From Sphingomonas natans (GTDB taxonomy: Bacteria; Pseudomonadota; Alphaproteobacteria; Sphingomonadales; Sphingomonadaceae), in NCBI RefSeq assembly GCF_030546695.1, contig NZ_JAUOTP010000002.1, positions 582,365 through 646,364 of the forward strand: 64,000 nucleotides of DNA. The letters run 5' to 3'. The notes beneath the pieces were generated by a model, which saw nothing but the letters and a program-made list of their open reading frames with translations, did not search any database and was not told where the DNA came from. Shown piece by piece: positions 1 through 9,503 of this stretch. Position 1 is the first letter of the stretch, and the number at the start of each line of letters is the position of its first letter. Position numbers and translations under genes: made by a program.

Positions 1-137
1 AGGTCGCTCAGCGTGAAGATGCCCTTCACCGCGGCGACCAAGGGATCCACAAGCGCCGTGATGAATCCCCACGAGAAGAAGAGGGTGGTGACCGTCGCAA
101 AAGCAGAGGACGCGTGCCTCGAGCGGCCAATTACCAA
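1..137 (-). CDS. FucP-like sugar MFS transporter, N-terminal fragment cut by window edge
   Basis: Reading the minus strand from about position 137 towards 1 gives an open frame containing the residues FATVTTLFFSWGFITALVDP followed by LVAAVKGIFTLSDL. This resembles the first transmembrane helix and loop of glucose/galactose/fucose:H+ symporters of the FucP family (typical FFLWGF segment). The frame is closed upstream by a TGA near 150. A TTG codon at 137-135 preceded by GGAG with about 7 bases spacing is the likeliest start; no ATG is available. Only about 45 residues lie in the window, so the call rests on a short match from memory. The plus-strand open frame over the same bases is taken as its shadow. 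Confidence 0.6.
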   Translation of the reverse strand, partial: MVIGRSRHASSAFATVTTLFFSWGFITALVDPLVAAVKGIFTLSD

Positions 138-369
138 GCTCTGTCTCCGTCAATGCTCTCGCATCGGTTTGCGATCCGTCAGTATCAAACTGGTCTGACA
201 ACGCTGACAGTGTCAAGCCCGAGATGTCGCTACTGGCCGGGCTTTTGCCTGCGCAATAGATACCTTCCCTGATCCCGACCGATAATACGCCATAGTGCGC
301 GGCCGCTGCCGAAGCCTGTTTGTCGTGGTACGAACGTGTTCGCTCGGATCGACGGCCCAGGATCAGATC

Positions 370-1401
370 CTATCGGTGGGAATATAGCGTCACCCCCGGC
401 GCCAGACCCTGCGCACGGAAGATCATCGTCCCGCCGTCGCCGCGCTCGTCCCAGGCGAGGATCCGCAACTCGCGCGTCCCCGGCACGAAGGCGAGGCTGG
501 ACACGCGCAGGAAATGCCCTGCCTCGCGGCCCGGAATCAGGATCTGGCCGATCGGAACGCCATTCTGATTGAACACGAGGACCCGCCCCTGCTGCGTCAT
601 GGTCACATAGACATTGCCGTCGACGTCCGTCCGCATCGAATCCGGGCCGCGCCCCGTAAAGTAATACGTGGCATGGACCCGGCTTATCGTTCCAGGTCCG
701 GAAAGCTCCGCCCGAAGCAGGCGCTCGGTCGCATATTCGGTCGCCCAGAGCACTTTCCCGTCCGGACTGAGCGCGACACCGTTGCCCATGCCGATATTGG
801 GAATGACCGTCTTCACGGAATGATCGGCCGGCGAGATATAATAGACGCCGCCGCTCCCGACGGTCGCGCTCCCGCGAAAATCGGTGAAGTAGATCCCGCC
901 GTCCGCGTCCAGCACCATATCGTTCGGCGCATAGCCGCCGCTCGCGGGCAGGATGGTCTCCGCGCGGCCGTCCTTGGGGTTCACGCGGAGGACGCGACCG
1001 CTCGGCGGCCGGCCAATGCCCGCTATGTAGATCATGCCGTCGATATTGATGGCCGTGCCGGACGGGAATAAGGTCGCATCGGTGAAGACCGTGCTGAGTT
1101 GTCGCTCCGGCGTCAGGCACATCAGATGGCCGCCGGCGATGTCGTGGAAATAGAGGTTGCCGCCCCGATCGAACGCAGGCCCCTCCACGGGCATCGCCTT
1201 ATCGGATACCTTGAAATACGGCTCCGCCACGGCCTGCGGCAGACCGCGCTCCGACATCGGGATCGGCGCCAGGCCGCGCGTATCGTCCGTATAGGACAAA
1301 GACGCGCTTGGACGCGAGGCTGCCTCTGCCGAACCGAACCCGGCCGCCAGTACGATGGTCGCCGCCCCACCGAGAATCAGACGGATCACACTGCACGTCA
1401 T
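370..1401 (-). CDS. SMP-30/gluconolactonase/LRE-like exported beta-propeller
   Basis: The 343-residue product has an N-terminal signal peptide (hydrophobic segment about residues 5-22, likely cleavage after AEA) and then a six-bladed propeller of the SMP-30/gluconolactonase type. Residues resembling the family's divalent-metal ligands are visible: Glu73 in VEGPAFD, Asn in APNDMVLD and Asp in GPDSMRTDVDG. Members hydrolyse lactones or act as strictosidine-synthase-like propellers; the exact reaction is not predictable. It starts 12 bases after the PQQ dehydrogenase stop and is surely co-transcribed with it. A periplasmic lactonase would fit directly downstream of an alcohol oxidation step. The 230 bases beyond its stop hold no recognisable gene before the transporter fragment. 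Confidence 0.8.
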   Translation of the reverse strand: MTCSVIRLILGGAATIVLAAGFGSAEAASRPSASLSYTDDTRGLAPIPMSERGLPQAVAEPYFKVSDKAMPVEGPAFDRGGNLYFHDIAGGHLMCLTPERQLSTVFTDATLFPSGTAINIDGMIYIAGIGRPPSGRVLRVNPKDGRAETILPASGGYAPNDMVLDADGGIYFTDFRGSATVGSGGVYYISPADHSVKTVIPNIGMGNGVALSPDGKVLWATEYATERLLRAELSGPGTISRVHATYYFTGRGPDSMRTDVDGNVYVTMTQQGRVLVFNQNGVPIGQILIPGREAGHFLRVSSLAFVPGTRELRILAWDERGDGGTMIFRAQGLAPGVTLYSHR

Positions 1402-1413
1402 CGGCTCGCCCCC

Positions 1414-3258
1414 TTATTTGCCGTCGATACTGAAGGCGAGTAGCGCATTGCCCGGCTGCCCGTAGCGACCGCCGGAATTGACGAATATCATTCCCCCGGC
1501 AATTGTCTGGGCGCCATGGTCGATCGTACCGCCGCTGGATTTCGTTCCGTTTACGCCATCGAAGCTTCGGCCCGTGTCGAAATCCCACACGAGCGCGCCA
1601 TCGTTCGTCGCATAGGCGCGGATGTGGCCATCCCATGACCCCGCAAAGACCGCGCCTGGCATCGCCGCCACAGCCGCGCTGTAGGCATTGGCGCAGGCGC
1701 CGATCCAGCTGCACGCCGGCTTCGGCGCCGGGCTATGCCAGAGCAGCTTGCCGTCTGCCGCCGCGATCGCATTGATGCCGGGCCTGGCCGCCATATCGTC
1801 GCCGGGCCTGACGGGAGACGCTATGCCCGTATCAGCGATCGGGACATAGATGGCCTTGCCATCGGTCGCGCCGCCCCATTCGATACCACCCAGCTTCCCG
1901 CCGCGCCCCAGGCGAGCCTGCCAGACGATCGCGCCACGGCGATCCGGATCCATCCCATAGACAACGCCATTCTTGTTGAGCGCTACGACGATATCCTTGC
2001 CGTTCGCGGCGCGCACCAGCAGCGGCGAGGCGCCGAAATCATGATCCGGCCCCACTTCGCCTGCGGGGCAGTTTCCGTGTCGCGTGCCGGCATCGCAGCC
2101 GCTGACGTAGATGTCGTTCTTGATGACCTGCGAGACCCAGCGCTTCTTGCCCGTCGCGAGATCGAACGCGACAACGGCGTCGGACGCGTCCGAGCCGGGA
2201 TCGCTATAATCGTCGCCCGTGGTGACATAGAGAAGCTGACGCTTCTCATCGATCGTCGGGGCATGCCAGACCGCCGCACCGGACGGCCCCTGCCGCCGCG
2301 TGCCGGCGATCGGCGCGACGGGCTGATCGATTGCGCCGGTTTTCCAGATCGTCCGCCCGGTGGCGGCATCGACCGCCGCCACACTGCCCTGGAACGTGCA
2401 GCAGACATATTTCGGGTCCGCAGCGAGGACTTCCTCTCCGGAAGAGAAGCCCATGTAGAGCGTCCCCTTATAATAAGTTGGCGATCCGGTCAGACGCACC
2501 GCCCGGTGGTCTTCGGGACGGACATGCCACAGCACCTGGCCCGTCTCGGCATCCAGCGCGTGCATGTCGCCATACCAGCCGGTGGTGAAGGCGGCGATCT
2601 TCCCCGACGGAAGTTTGGCGAGCACGATCATCGTGCGCATTGGTGCAGCGAGATCCCTGGCCCAGATCGTGCAACCGGTGCGCGCATCGAGCGAGAAGGT
2701 TATACCGGCCATATTCGAGACGAACACGCGGCCCCCGACAACCGTCGGCTCATTCGAGACGCCGACCGGATAGGCGAACGCCCATTTCAGCTTAAGCCGC
2801 GGGATCTGCGCCGCGGTGAAACCGGGATCCGCCTGATAGCGCGCGTTGGTCACGCCGGCGGCACCCCAACCGTTCCAGCCGCTTCCCGCCAATGTCAGCG
2901 GAGCGGGCGCCGCCTTGCACCTGTTTGCCATGGAGTCGAGATCGGTTGCCGTGCTGGGCGCGCGGCCGATCAGATAGGTGGCGACGGCCTTCTTGTCCTC
3001 GAGGCTCACGTCTGCCGTAATCTCCCGCATCGCGCCCACCGTCAGCGCGCGGAGGATATATTCCGGGGAGCGGGTCTGGGTGAGGAAGGCTTTGCTGGGT
3101 GCACGGCTTTCCGGCTGATCGTGACATGCCGCACACGCCCGCTGATAGACGTCCTGACCGCGTTTGTTCTGCACGGCGAGGCCGGCTGGCGGATCGGCGA
3201 CCGCGGCGCCGCCGGCCAAGCCGACCAGGACCGCAAGCCAGATCAACAAGCTACGCAT
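1414..3258 (-). CDS. PQQ-dependent dehydrogenase with N-terminal cytochrome c domain (PVA dehydrogenase type)
   Basis: The 614-residue protein begins with a signal peptide (about 1-21) followed by a short c-type haem domain with the motif CAACH (Cys42, Cys45, His46). From about residue 110 onward it is a quinoprotein eight-bladed propeller with repeated WVS/VWD/LLWH-type blade ends. Haem-first, propeller-second order is the arrangement of polyvinyl-alcohol dehydrogenase (cytochrome) of sphingomonads, rather than the haem-last order of type II alcohol dehydrogenases. It should oxidise an alcohol in the periplasm and pass electrons to a cytochrome c. It lies between the esterase upstream and the SMP-30 protein downstream. 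Substrate is not deducible; PVA itself is only one possibility, because no oxidised-PVA hydrolase of the usual type is adjacent. Confidence 0.82.
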   Translation of the reverse strand: MRSLLIWLAVLVGLAGGAAVADPPAGLAVQNKRGQDVYQRACAACHDQPESRAPSKAFLTQTRSPEYILRALTVGAMREITADVSLEDKKAVATYLIGRAPSTATDLDSMANRCKAAPAPLTLAGSGWNGWGAAGVTNARYQADPGFTAAQIPRLKLKWAFAYPVGVSNEPTVVGGRVFVSNMAGITFSLDARTGCTIWARDLAAPMRTMIVLAKLPSGKIAAFTTGWYGDMHALDAETGQVLWHVRPEDHRAVRLTGSPTYYKGTLYMGFSSGEEVLAADPKYVCCTFQGSVAAVDAATGRTIWKTGAIDQPVAPIAGTRRQGPSGAAVWHAPTIDEKRQLLYVTTGDDYSDPGSDASDAVVAFDLATGKKRWVSQVIKNDIYVSGCDAGTRHGNCPAGEVGPDHDFGASPLLVRAANGKDIVVALNKNGVVYGMDPDRRGAIVWQARLGRGGKLGGIEWGGATDGKAIYVPIADTGIASPVRPGDDMAARPGINAIAAADGKLLWHSPAPKPACSWIGACANAYSAAVAAMPGAVFAGSWDGHIRAYATNDGALVWDFDTGRSFDGVNGTKSSGGTIDHGAQTIAGGMIFVNSGGRYGQPGNALLAFSIDGK

Positions 3259-3431
3259 GTCATGCCTCCGTGGCGCGCCGAGATCTTGCCATTCGACGAT
3301 TACGTTTCAGGCGGGGTGAATGGCCGGCCCGACGCGAACCGGGAATATCGGTCGGCCGCAGATCGGCTGCCGGCAATTTCACCGCGGAATGCTCGAACAG
3401 TGCGTACGGCGAGCGATCGGCGAATGATGGC

Positions 3432-4988
3432 TCATTTCGATGCCATCGCGACGCTTTCCGCAAAATCGAGCCGGTCCTTCCGAAAATCGCTTACGGCCTT
3501 CGGTCCCGATGTGGAGAAGGTAAGCGTCATGTTCGTCTGGGCTTCGTAACGCGGCCACCGAACATTTCCCGCGGTGCCGGGGGCCGACGTCTTCGCGAAG
3601 TTGGTCCAGAACGTCATCAATTCTTCGGAAACGCGCCTGTCGTCGACATTGGCCTCACGGGGCGGATCCTGCCCATCCGCAAACGTCCCGAACACAAACG
3701 GCACCTCTGCGCCGTGCGGAACGCCCACGAACCTGCCCGTCATCGCTGATGGGAGATAGCCGAAATTATAGTGCCAGCTCGGCAACCCGTTGCGCGCGTG
3801 CAACCGGGCCAGTTCGCGCGACGGCTCCACGTGATCGGCGTCGCTTGCAAAGTCGATTGCTGCGACCTTCGGATCCGTGCCGTAGATCGCGATGAGCCGC
3901 GCCCGCAGCGGCCCTGCGCGGGCGATCGTCGCGTCCGGATCATCGAGGATCGCCTGCACGCCGCATCGCTCGCAGCTGTTCGCGCCGACGATGTAGGGCA
4001 CCTTGGCTTCGTGACCCGCGGCAAACGCTTTCGCGATCGGCTCCGGCAGTAGGATCCCGTCAAGGATCGCGCCGGGCTCGCTCGTCAGGGGCGCGACGAA
4101 CTGATCGGCGGGTAGCGCGCGTAAGGCCTTGAGCGCCGCTGCGTCCGTTCCCGGGACGCCCAGCTTGGCGGCAAGCGCGAGCCCGGCTTTCTCCCCCGTG
4201 ACGGCCGCATCACCGCGGACCGGATAGACGGCATTGCGCGTAAGGTTGCGGCCTAGACCGGATTCGGAGATCGCCTTGGCGAACAACCCTCTGGAAAGAG
4301 GCGACACCATCAACGTGTTGACCGATTGGCCGCCGGAGCTTTCGCCGAAGAGGGTGATGTTGTCGGGATCGCCGCCAAACGCGGCGATGTTGGCCCTGAC
4401 CCATTTAAGCGCGGCGATCTGGTCCATCGTTCCATAATTGGCCGTTAGCCCGGTCCCCGCTTCGGCACTCAGTGCCGGATGCGCGAAAAACCCGAGGCGG
4501 CCGAGGCGGTAATTGAACGAGACGAGGATCACGCCCTTCTGCGCGAGGTGCGTTCCGTTGAACATCGGGGAGGTCGAGACGCCGGCGACGAAGCCGCCGC
4601 CGTGGATCCACAACATGACCGGCAGCTTGCCCCCCGCCTCGGCACCGGCCGGCCGCCAGACGTTTACGAACAGGCAGTCTTCGGACTGGATCTTCGGCGA
4701 TCGGTTGCCCGAGCCCTGGACGCAGGCCGCCCCGGGCGCGGTGGCATCGCGCACGCCGGACCAGCCCGCCGCCGGCCCGGGCGGGCGCCAGCGATAGTCC
4801 CCGACCGGGGGCTGCGCGAAGGGAATGCCTTGAAAGGCCTCGACTCCGTCAGCGCTAGTTCCGCGCAGCGCGCCTTGCGAGACGCGCACGACCAACTCGC
4901 CGGACGCGGCGGCCGGCAATCCCCCGCAGATCAGCGTTAGTGCCGCGCCGAGACTCGAGCCGGCGGACCACCGGATGTTTGACGCCAT
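3432..4988 (-). CDS. Exported type-B carboxylesterase
   Basis: The 518-residue product is a carboxylesterase of the type-B (COesterase) family with a signal peptide ending near residue 29. The oxyanion-hole motif HGGG is at about 129-132 and the nucleophile elbow GESSGG gives Ser217. A later PHGAEVPFVFG segment supplies the expected histidine in the family's usual G-x-x-H-x-x-E-x-x-x-V-F-G context. Length matches the family (500-550). It probably cleaves an ester bond outside the cytoplasm and so releases the alcohol for the PQQ dehydrogenase encoded 173 bases downstream. A paired operator (5071-5100) lies 83 bases upstream of the ATG, which places this gene, and probably the two after it, in the cluster-wide regulon. 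Confidence 0.88.
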   Translation of the reverse strand: MASNIRWSAGSSLGAALTLICGGLPAAASGELVVRVSQGALRGTSADGVEAFQGIPFAQPPVGDYRWRPPGPAAGWSGVRDATAPGAACVQGSGNRSPKIQSEDCLFVNVWRPAGAEAGGKLPVMLWIHGGGFVAGVSTSPMFNGTHLAQKGVILVSFNYRLGRLGFFAHPALSAEAGTGLTANYGTMDQIAALKWVRANIAAFGGDPDNITLFGESSGGQSVNTLMVSPLSRGLFAKAISESGLGRNLTRNAVYPVRGDAAVTGEKAGLALAAKLGVPGTDAAALKALRALPADQFVAPLTSEPGAILDGILLPEPIAKAFAAGHEAKVPYIVGANSCERCGVQAILDDPDATIARAGPLRARLIAIYGTDPKVAAIDFASDADHVEPSRELARLHARNGLPSWHYNFGYLPSAMTGRFVGVPHGAEVPFVFGTFADGQDPPREANVDDRRVSEELMTFWTNFAKTSAPGTAGNVRWPRYEAQTNMTLTFSTSGPKAVSDFRKDRLDFAESVAMASK

Positions 4989-5070
4989 TACCCTCCCCTT
5001 TACGCGGCTAGCGATGATCTACCGTCACGCGTTGCAGGCCAGCATCCAAGCAGCCTATTCGACAAATGCA

Positions 5071-5100
5071 CGTAAATGCGTTCAATTGTTGGCTATTACG
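5071..5100. promoter_or_regulatory. Paired operator upstream of esterase operon
   Basis: Two 10-bp elements, CGTAAATGCG (5071-5080) and GGCTATTACG (5091-5100), start exactly 20 bp apart. The first resembles the cluster consensus CGTATATACG; the second keeps only the right half-site TACG followed by AA. It was recognised because the 20-bp register is the same as at the strong sites elsewhere. Taken alone the second half would not be convincing. Confidence 0.5.
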
Positions 5101-5205
5101 AACTTACCGGGATTTGCGTGGCGGTCAATCGGCGCTCGTCAATGCGACGCGCCCCGCAGATGGCAGGGCGGACGACTGAAAGACTGAGGAGCGCCAGAGG
5201 GCGCC

Positions 5206-6045
5206 TCAGACGGCTTCCCGCGCCGCGTCCGGATTTTGTGCCCACTCGCCGACGCGCCGGAGCAGCAACGCGCTCATCGCCTCGAGCCGCGGCTTCAAGC
5301 TGGGCGTCGCTCCGACGAGCGCAACCGCCGCCAATCCCTTGCGCGAAGTCCCCGGTACGACCGTGGCGAGCGCGCAGCGCGTCCCGGACAGCCGCACATT
5401 TTTCGCCACGCCGCTTCTCTTGATATCCTCATATTCGCTGAGGAAGGCCTCCACCAACGGCGCTTCGATCCGGGTCCGGCGACGCAGGAAATCCTGAAGT
5501 TCGCTCTGGGGGCGCGCCGCGAGCAGCGCCTTGCCCGTCGCCGTTGCTAACAAGGTCCGCCGTATTTCGCGACGCGCCTCGATATCGCTGATCGCGTCCC
5601 TACCGGCCTCGGCGATGTAGATCAGGTGATCGCCGGCCCCGACGCCGAGGAAGACGGCGAGACCGGTTTCCTCGTGCAGCGCAGTCAGCCGGCTCAGGCT
5701 TATAAGGCCCGCGCGAACCTGCCCACTCGCCAACGTCAGGCCATGCATCGCTGGACCGAGGAAGATGTGATGATCCTGTTCGAGCAGCCAACCGGTAGCG
5801 AGCAGCCCCTTCATGAAGCCGTAAACCGAGCTTTTCGGCGCGCCGATCGTCCGTGCCAGATCCGCAAAAGTGAGGCCGGGGTTGTAGACGACCTCCTCCA
5901 GTATCTGCGTGATCCGATCCACGGTGCGGTGGTGCTGGGGAGTTCGACCGATATCCCCTGCTATATCCGTCACCGCCACCTCCCCGCTCATCGCATTCGG
6001 ACCTGCTTCTTCCCATGCGGGCCGTCTTTTTGACGGCACGGTCAT
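5206..6045 (-). CDS. IclR-family transcriptional regulator 1
   Basis: The 279-residue protein has an N-terminal winged helix-turn-helix (about residues 38-100) with the segment APKSSVYGF at 69-77 as recognition helix, and a C-terminal IclR effector domain (about 110-270) that ends in a short tail. It is a clear paralogue of the regulator at 35416-36261: the nine recognition-helix residues are identical in both, so both should read the same DNA site. It is transcribed away from the first Mo-subunit gene at 6430 and has a paired operator 87 bases upstream, which suggests autoregulation. No Shine-Dalgarno sequence is obvious before the chosen ATG; Met19 (start at 5991) is an alternative. Confidence 0.88.
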   Translation of the reverse strand: MTVPSKRRPAWEEAGPNAMSGEVAVTDIAGDIGRTPQHHRTVDRITQILEEVVYNPGLTFADLARTIGAPKSSVYGFMKGLLATGWLLEQDHHIFLGPAMHGLTLASGQVRAGLISLSRLTALHEETGLAVFLGVGAGDHLIYIAEAGRDAISDIEARREIRRTLLATATGKALLAARPQSELQDFLRRRTRIEAPLVEAFLSEYEDIKRSGVAKNVRLSGTRCALATVVPGTSRKGLAAVALVGATPSLKPRLEAMSALLLRRVGEWAQNPDAAREAV

Positions 6046-6131
6046 CTACAGGAAATGCCCCGCCGCCCGACCGTCGGCCCGACATCGTCAAACCGCGTGC
6101 CATTCTTACGGAAAAATCTCGTCGTGGCGTT

Positions 6132-6161
6132 CGTATTCTTGAACTAATGGTCGCATATCGA
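6132..6161. promoter_or_regulatory. Paired operator between iclR 1 and paoC copy 1
   Basis: CGTATTCTTG (6132-6141, flanked as TT-core-AA) and CGCATATCGA (6152-6161) start exactly 20 bp apart. Both depart from the consensus CGTATATACG, yet the spacing and flanks match the stronger pairs. The 384-base gap 6046-6429 separates two divergent genes; apart from this pair I see no gene in it. An extra half-site with TTACGGAA lies at about 6106-6113. Confidence 0.5.
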
Positions 6162-6429
6162 TATTGCCATGCTTTTGAAAGCGATGGACATCGCGACCGA
6201 TGGGAAGGAGGAAGGCGATGCGAAAGGTGCGCGAAACGTACCGGCGGCGCCCCTCCCGGCCATCGGCGCTGTCGCCTATTCGTTCGGCTGCGATCCGCTG
6301 CAGCAGCACCCGCCCGGCAGTGAGCGTCAACGTCTCCAGTCGAGACGGCGACGCGCTCTCGAAGGAGCTCATGGCTGAACGGAGACGTCCCGCCCTCCAC
6401 GACGCAGATCTCGCCTTCCAGGACCCAGC

Positions 6430-8628
6430 ATGAAATTTCAGACGCCTGCCGGCAAGAATCCCATCGATCGAATGAAGGTGGTGGGCAAGCCTCACGACCG
6501 CGTGGAGGGACCGCTGAAGGTCACCGGCGCGGCACCTTATGCCTATGAGAGGCATAGCGTCATAGCGAACCAAGCTTATGGGGAAGTGGTCGGCGCAGCG
6601 ATCGCGAAGGGCCGGATCATATCTATCGATCTCGCCGAAGCTCGCCGGGCCGCGGGCGTTATCGCGATTCTGACGGCGGAGAATGCGGGCGGGATCGGTC
6701 GGGGAGATTTCATCTTCGCCTCGCCTCTCGCCGGGCCTTTGGTCGAACATTATCATCAGGCCGTCGCGGTCGTCGTTGCCGAATCGCTGGAGCAGGCCCG
6801 TGCAGCGGCGGCGTTGGTGCGGGTCGATTACGATCGCGCGGACGGCGTGTATGATCTGTCGTCCGCAAAGGCCGGTGCCACAAAAAGGGCCAGTGTGCCG
6901 GATGCCGCAATCGGCGATTTCGCGACTGCTTTCGCCACCGCGCCGGTCAAGCTCGACGCGGTCTATACCACGCCCGACCAGAGCCACATGGCGATGGAGC
7001 CCCACGCGACGATCGCGGCGTGGGATGGCGATCGGCTCAACCTGTGGACCTCGGTTCAGGCACTCGATTGGGCCATGCGCGATCTGCCGAAGATACTGAA
7101 GATGCCGCGGGACAAGGTCCACATGAGTTCGCCCTATATCGGCGGCGGCTTCGGCGGAAAGATATCGTCGATGTCCGATGCCGCCCTCGCGGCGCTCGCC
7201 GCGCGGGTCGCGGGTTGCCCCGTCAAGCTGGCGCTGACCCGGACCTTGCTGGTCAACAATACGGTGCACCGGCCGGCCACGATCCAGCGTGTCCGCATCG
7301 GCGCCGCGCGCGACGGCAAGATCCTGGCGATCGGGCACGAAAATTGGACGGGCAACCTGCCGGATGCCTTCGTCGAGCAATCGACCGTGCCAACCCCCTC
7401 CCTATATGCCGGCGCGAACCGGCTGGCGACCACGCGCGTGGCCGTGCTCGACCTGCCCGAAGGCAGCTCGATGCGCGCGCCCGGCGAGGCACCGGGCATG
7501 ATGGCGATCGAGATCGCGATGGACGAACTGGCCGAGCTGCTGGGAATGGATCCGATCCAGGTGCGGCTCGTGAACGATACGCAGGTCGATCCCAGCGATC
7601 CGAACCATCCCTTCTCCACCCGCCAGCTGGCCGAATGCCTGCATGTCGGTTCCGAGCGCTTCGGCTGGAGCAAGCGCGCGGCCAAGCCGGGCGCCAGGCG
7701 CGAGGGCCAGTGGCTGATCGGCATGGGCGTCGCCTCGGCAATCCGCGGCGCGCGGACGCGGACATCGGCGGCGCGCGCCCGGCTCGACGCGAAGGGCATT
7801 GTGACAATCGAGACCGACATGACCGACATCGGCACGGGCGCCTACACGATCCTGGCGCAGACGGCCGCGGAGATGATGGGCATCGGGCTGGACGACGTGG
7901 TGGTGAAGCTGGGCGAGTCGGACTATCCGGTGTCGGTCGGCTCGATCGGGCAGCGCGGCGCGGCGAGCGCCTCGGGGGCCGTCTTCGCCGCCTGCACGAA
8001 GCTGCGGCAGACGATCGCCCAGCAGCTTTCGCTTCCCGAAGGCGACGTGGATTTCGTGGATGGCCATATCGTCTCCGGAGGCCGGCGCATTCCACTGGGG
8101 AAGGCCGCTGCCGCGGGTGAGATCGTCGTGGAAGATGTCCTCGAATTCGGTCCGGAGATGCCGAAGAAATATGCACAGCAGGCATTCGGCGCGCATTTCG
8201 TCGAGGTCGCGGTGCACGCATCCACGGGCGAAATCCGGGTACGTCGGATGCTGGCGGTCTGCGCTGCGGGCCGCATCCTCAACCCGAAGACTGCGCGCAG
8301 CCAGGTGATCGGGGCGATGACGATGGGCGTCGGCGCGGCGCTGTCCGAAGAACTCGCGATCGACACGCGCTTCGGCTATTTCGTCAATCACGATCTCGCC
8401 GGATATGAGGTCGCGGTACATGCCGACATCCCGCATCAGGAAGTGATCTTCATCGACGAGGTCGATCCGACGATCACGCCGACGAAGGCGAAGGGCGTCG
8501 GCGAGCTGGGGCTCGTCGGTGTTGCCGCGGCGGTCGCCAATGCGATCTACAACGCCACCGGGGTCCGCGTGCGCGATTATCCGATCAGGCTCGACAAGTT
8601 CATGGACCGGCTTCCGGCGGTCGCGTGA
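6430..8628 (+). CDS. paoC: PaoC-type molybdopterin-binding aldehyde oxidoreductase subunit, copy 1
   Basis: At 732 residues this has the same length as E. coli PaoC (YagR) and resembles it throughout, starting with MKFQTPAGKNPIDR. It carries the Mo-cofactor loop GGGFGGK (238-244) and GVGELG with Glu692, the expected catalytic base; Arg439 is near the position of the PaoC active-site arginine. PaoABC is a periplasmic enzyme that oxidises aromatic and other aldehydes to acids with Mo-MCD, FAD and Fe-S centres. Unusually, the Mo-side loop that reads GQWGAN in copy 2 reads GQRGAA here (508-512), so this copy may have different specificity. The Fe-S and FAD subunit genes follow after a 227-base gap with its own operator. 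No XdhC/PaoD-like maturation gene is in the window. Confidence 0.88.
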   Translation: MKFQTPAGKNPIDRMKVVGKPHDRVEGPLKVTGAAPYAYERHSVIANQAYGEVVGAAIAKGRIISIDLAEARRAAGVIAILTAENAGGIGRGDFIFASPLAGPLVEHYHQAVAVVVAESLEQARAAAALVRVDYDRADGVYDLSSAKAGATKRASVPDAAIGDFATAFATAPVKLDAVYTTPDQSHMAMEPHATIAAWDGDRLNLWTSVQALDWAMRDLPKILKMPRDKVHMSSPYIGGGFGGKISSMSDAALAALAARVAGCPVKLALTRTLLVNNTVHRPATIQRVRIGAARDGKILAIGHENWTGNLPDAFVEQSTVPTPSLYAGANRLATTRVAVLDLPEGSSMRAPGEAPGMMAIEIAMDELAELLGMDPIQVRLVNDTQVDPSDPNHPFSTRQLAECLHVGSERFGWSKRAAKPGARREGQWLIGMGVASAIRGARTRTSAARARLDAKGIVTIETDMTDIGTGAYTILAQTAAEMMGIGLDDVVVKLGESDYPVSVGSIGQRGAASASGAVFAACTKLRQTIAQQLSLPEGDVDFVDGHIVSGGRRIPLGKAAAAGEIVVEDVLEFGPEMPKKYAQQAFGAHFVEVAVHASTGEIRVRRMLAVCAAGRILNPKTARSQVIGAMTMGVGAALSEELAIDTRFGYFVNHDLAGYEVAVHADIPHQEVIFIDEVDPTITPTKAKGVGELGLVGVAAAVANAIYNATGVRVRDYPIRLDKFMDRLPAVA

Positions 8629-8716
8629 GCGACTCGCTCGCGCTTCGGTTGCTGCGCACGGAGCGATGCCGACCGCTGCCGCTTGGACGATATCGGTTGT
8701 CGGGCGGTTCGGAAGC

Positions 8717-8757
8717 CGTATATGTTGCGTATATCGGTTTTAGTTGCCGCATATACG
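8717..8757. promoter_or_regulatory. Tandem operator upstream of paoA
   Basis: CGTATATCGG (8728-8737) and CGCATATACG (8748-8757) start exactly 20 bp apart. The latter is extended to CCGCATATACGG, one mismatch from a 12-bp palindrome. A third element, CGTATATGTT, lies at 8717-8726, 11 bp before the first. The array ends about 98 bases before the paoA ATG, so the Fe-S/FAD subunits seem to have a promoter separate from the Mo subunit. Confidence 0.72.
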
Positions 8758-8855
8758 GAACGATTGGACCGAGTTTGATACGGGCGCGCTTGCGGAACAG
8801 GCGAAGGCGGTCAGCGCGATGCACGTGACAGCGATCGAACGATAGGACTGGAGTT

Positions 8856-9503
8856 ATGGATATCTTCCGCGAACCGAAGGTCAGCCGACGAGCCGTCATC
8901 GTGGGCGGCGCGTCGTCCGCCGCCGTTACCGCCCTCGTGCCAGCCTCCGCGCAGGATGCGAAGCCCTCGACGCTGGCCGCTTCGGTGCCCGAGATGCTCA
9001 AGGTATCGTTCACGGTGAACGGCAAGGTCCGCGAACTGGAGCTGGATACGCGCACCACCCTGCTGGACGCGCTGCGCGAACATATCCAGCTGACCGGCAC
9101 GAAGAAGGGCTGCGATCAGGGTCAGTGCGGCGCCTGCACGGTGATCGTCGACGGGCGGCGGATCAATTCCTGCCTGACGCTGGCGGTGATGCACGAGGGT
9201 GACAAGATCACGACCATCGAGGGGCTCGGCGCGGTCGGCGATCTGCACCCGATGCAGGCGGCTTTCCTGAAGCATGACGGCTATCAGTGCGGCTATTGCA
9301 CGCCAGGCCAGATCTGCTCGGCGGTAGGGATGCTGGCCGAACTCAAGGCCGGCGTTCCGAGCCACGTGACGGCGGATCCGGCGGTCGGGCCGAAATTCTC
9401 CAACGCCGAAACGCGCGAGCGAATGAGCGGCAACATCTGCCGCTGCGGCGCTTATTCTAACATTCAGGAGGCGATCGCAGAGGTCGCTGGAGTGCGGTCG
9501 TGA
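8856..9503 (+). CDS. paoA: PaoA-type [2Fe-2S] subunit with Tat signal
   Basis: The 215-residue protein starts with a twin-arginine type signal (SRRAVIVGG, residues about 9-17, then a hydrophobic stretch ending near SAQ), as expected for export of the folded Mo enzyme. The plant-ferredoxin-like domain has cysteines in [11 protein letters not shown] and NSC, and the helical second [2Fe-2S] domain has [10 protein letters not shown] and NICRCGAY. These are the canonical eight ligands of this family. It transfers electrons from the Mo centre to FAD. Its stop overlaps the paoB GTG start by four bases, so the two subunits are translationally coupled. It sits downstream of the Mo subunit, whereas in E. 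coli the order is A-B-C. Confidence 0.9.
   Translation: MDIFREPKVSRRAVIVGGASSAAVTALVPASAQDAKPSTLAASVPEMLKVSFTVNGKVRELELDTRTTLLDALREHIQLTGTKKGCDQGQCGACTVIVDGRRINSCLTLAVMHEGDKITTIEGLGAVGDLHPMQAAFLKHDGYQCGYCTPGQICSAVGMLAELKAGVPSHVTADPAVGPKFSNAETRERMSGNICRCGAYSNIQEAIAEVAGVRS

Noticed and set aside
13..198. Plus-strand 61-residue open frame at the left edge
   Set aside because: It is antisense to the FucP-like transporter N-terminus, which has recognisable protein similarity, whereas this frame has none.
1414..3258. Assigning the cluster to polyvinyl-alcohol degradation because of the PVA dehydrogenase-like protein
   Set aside because: No oxidised-PVA hydrolase of the usual type is adjacent, and the surrounding Mo-oxidase and CoA genes do not belong to the known PVA operon.
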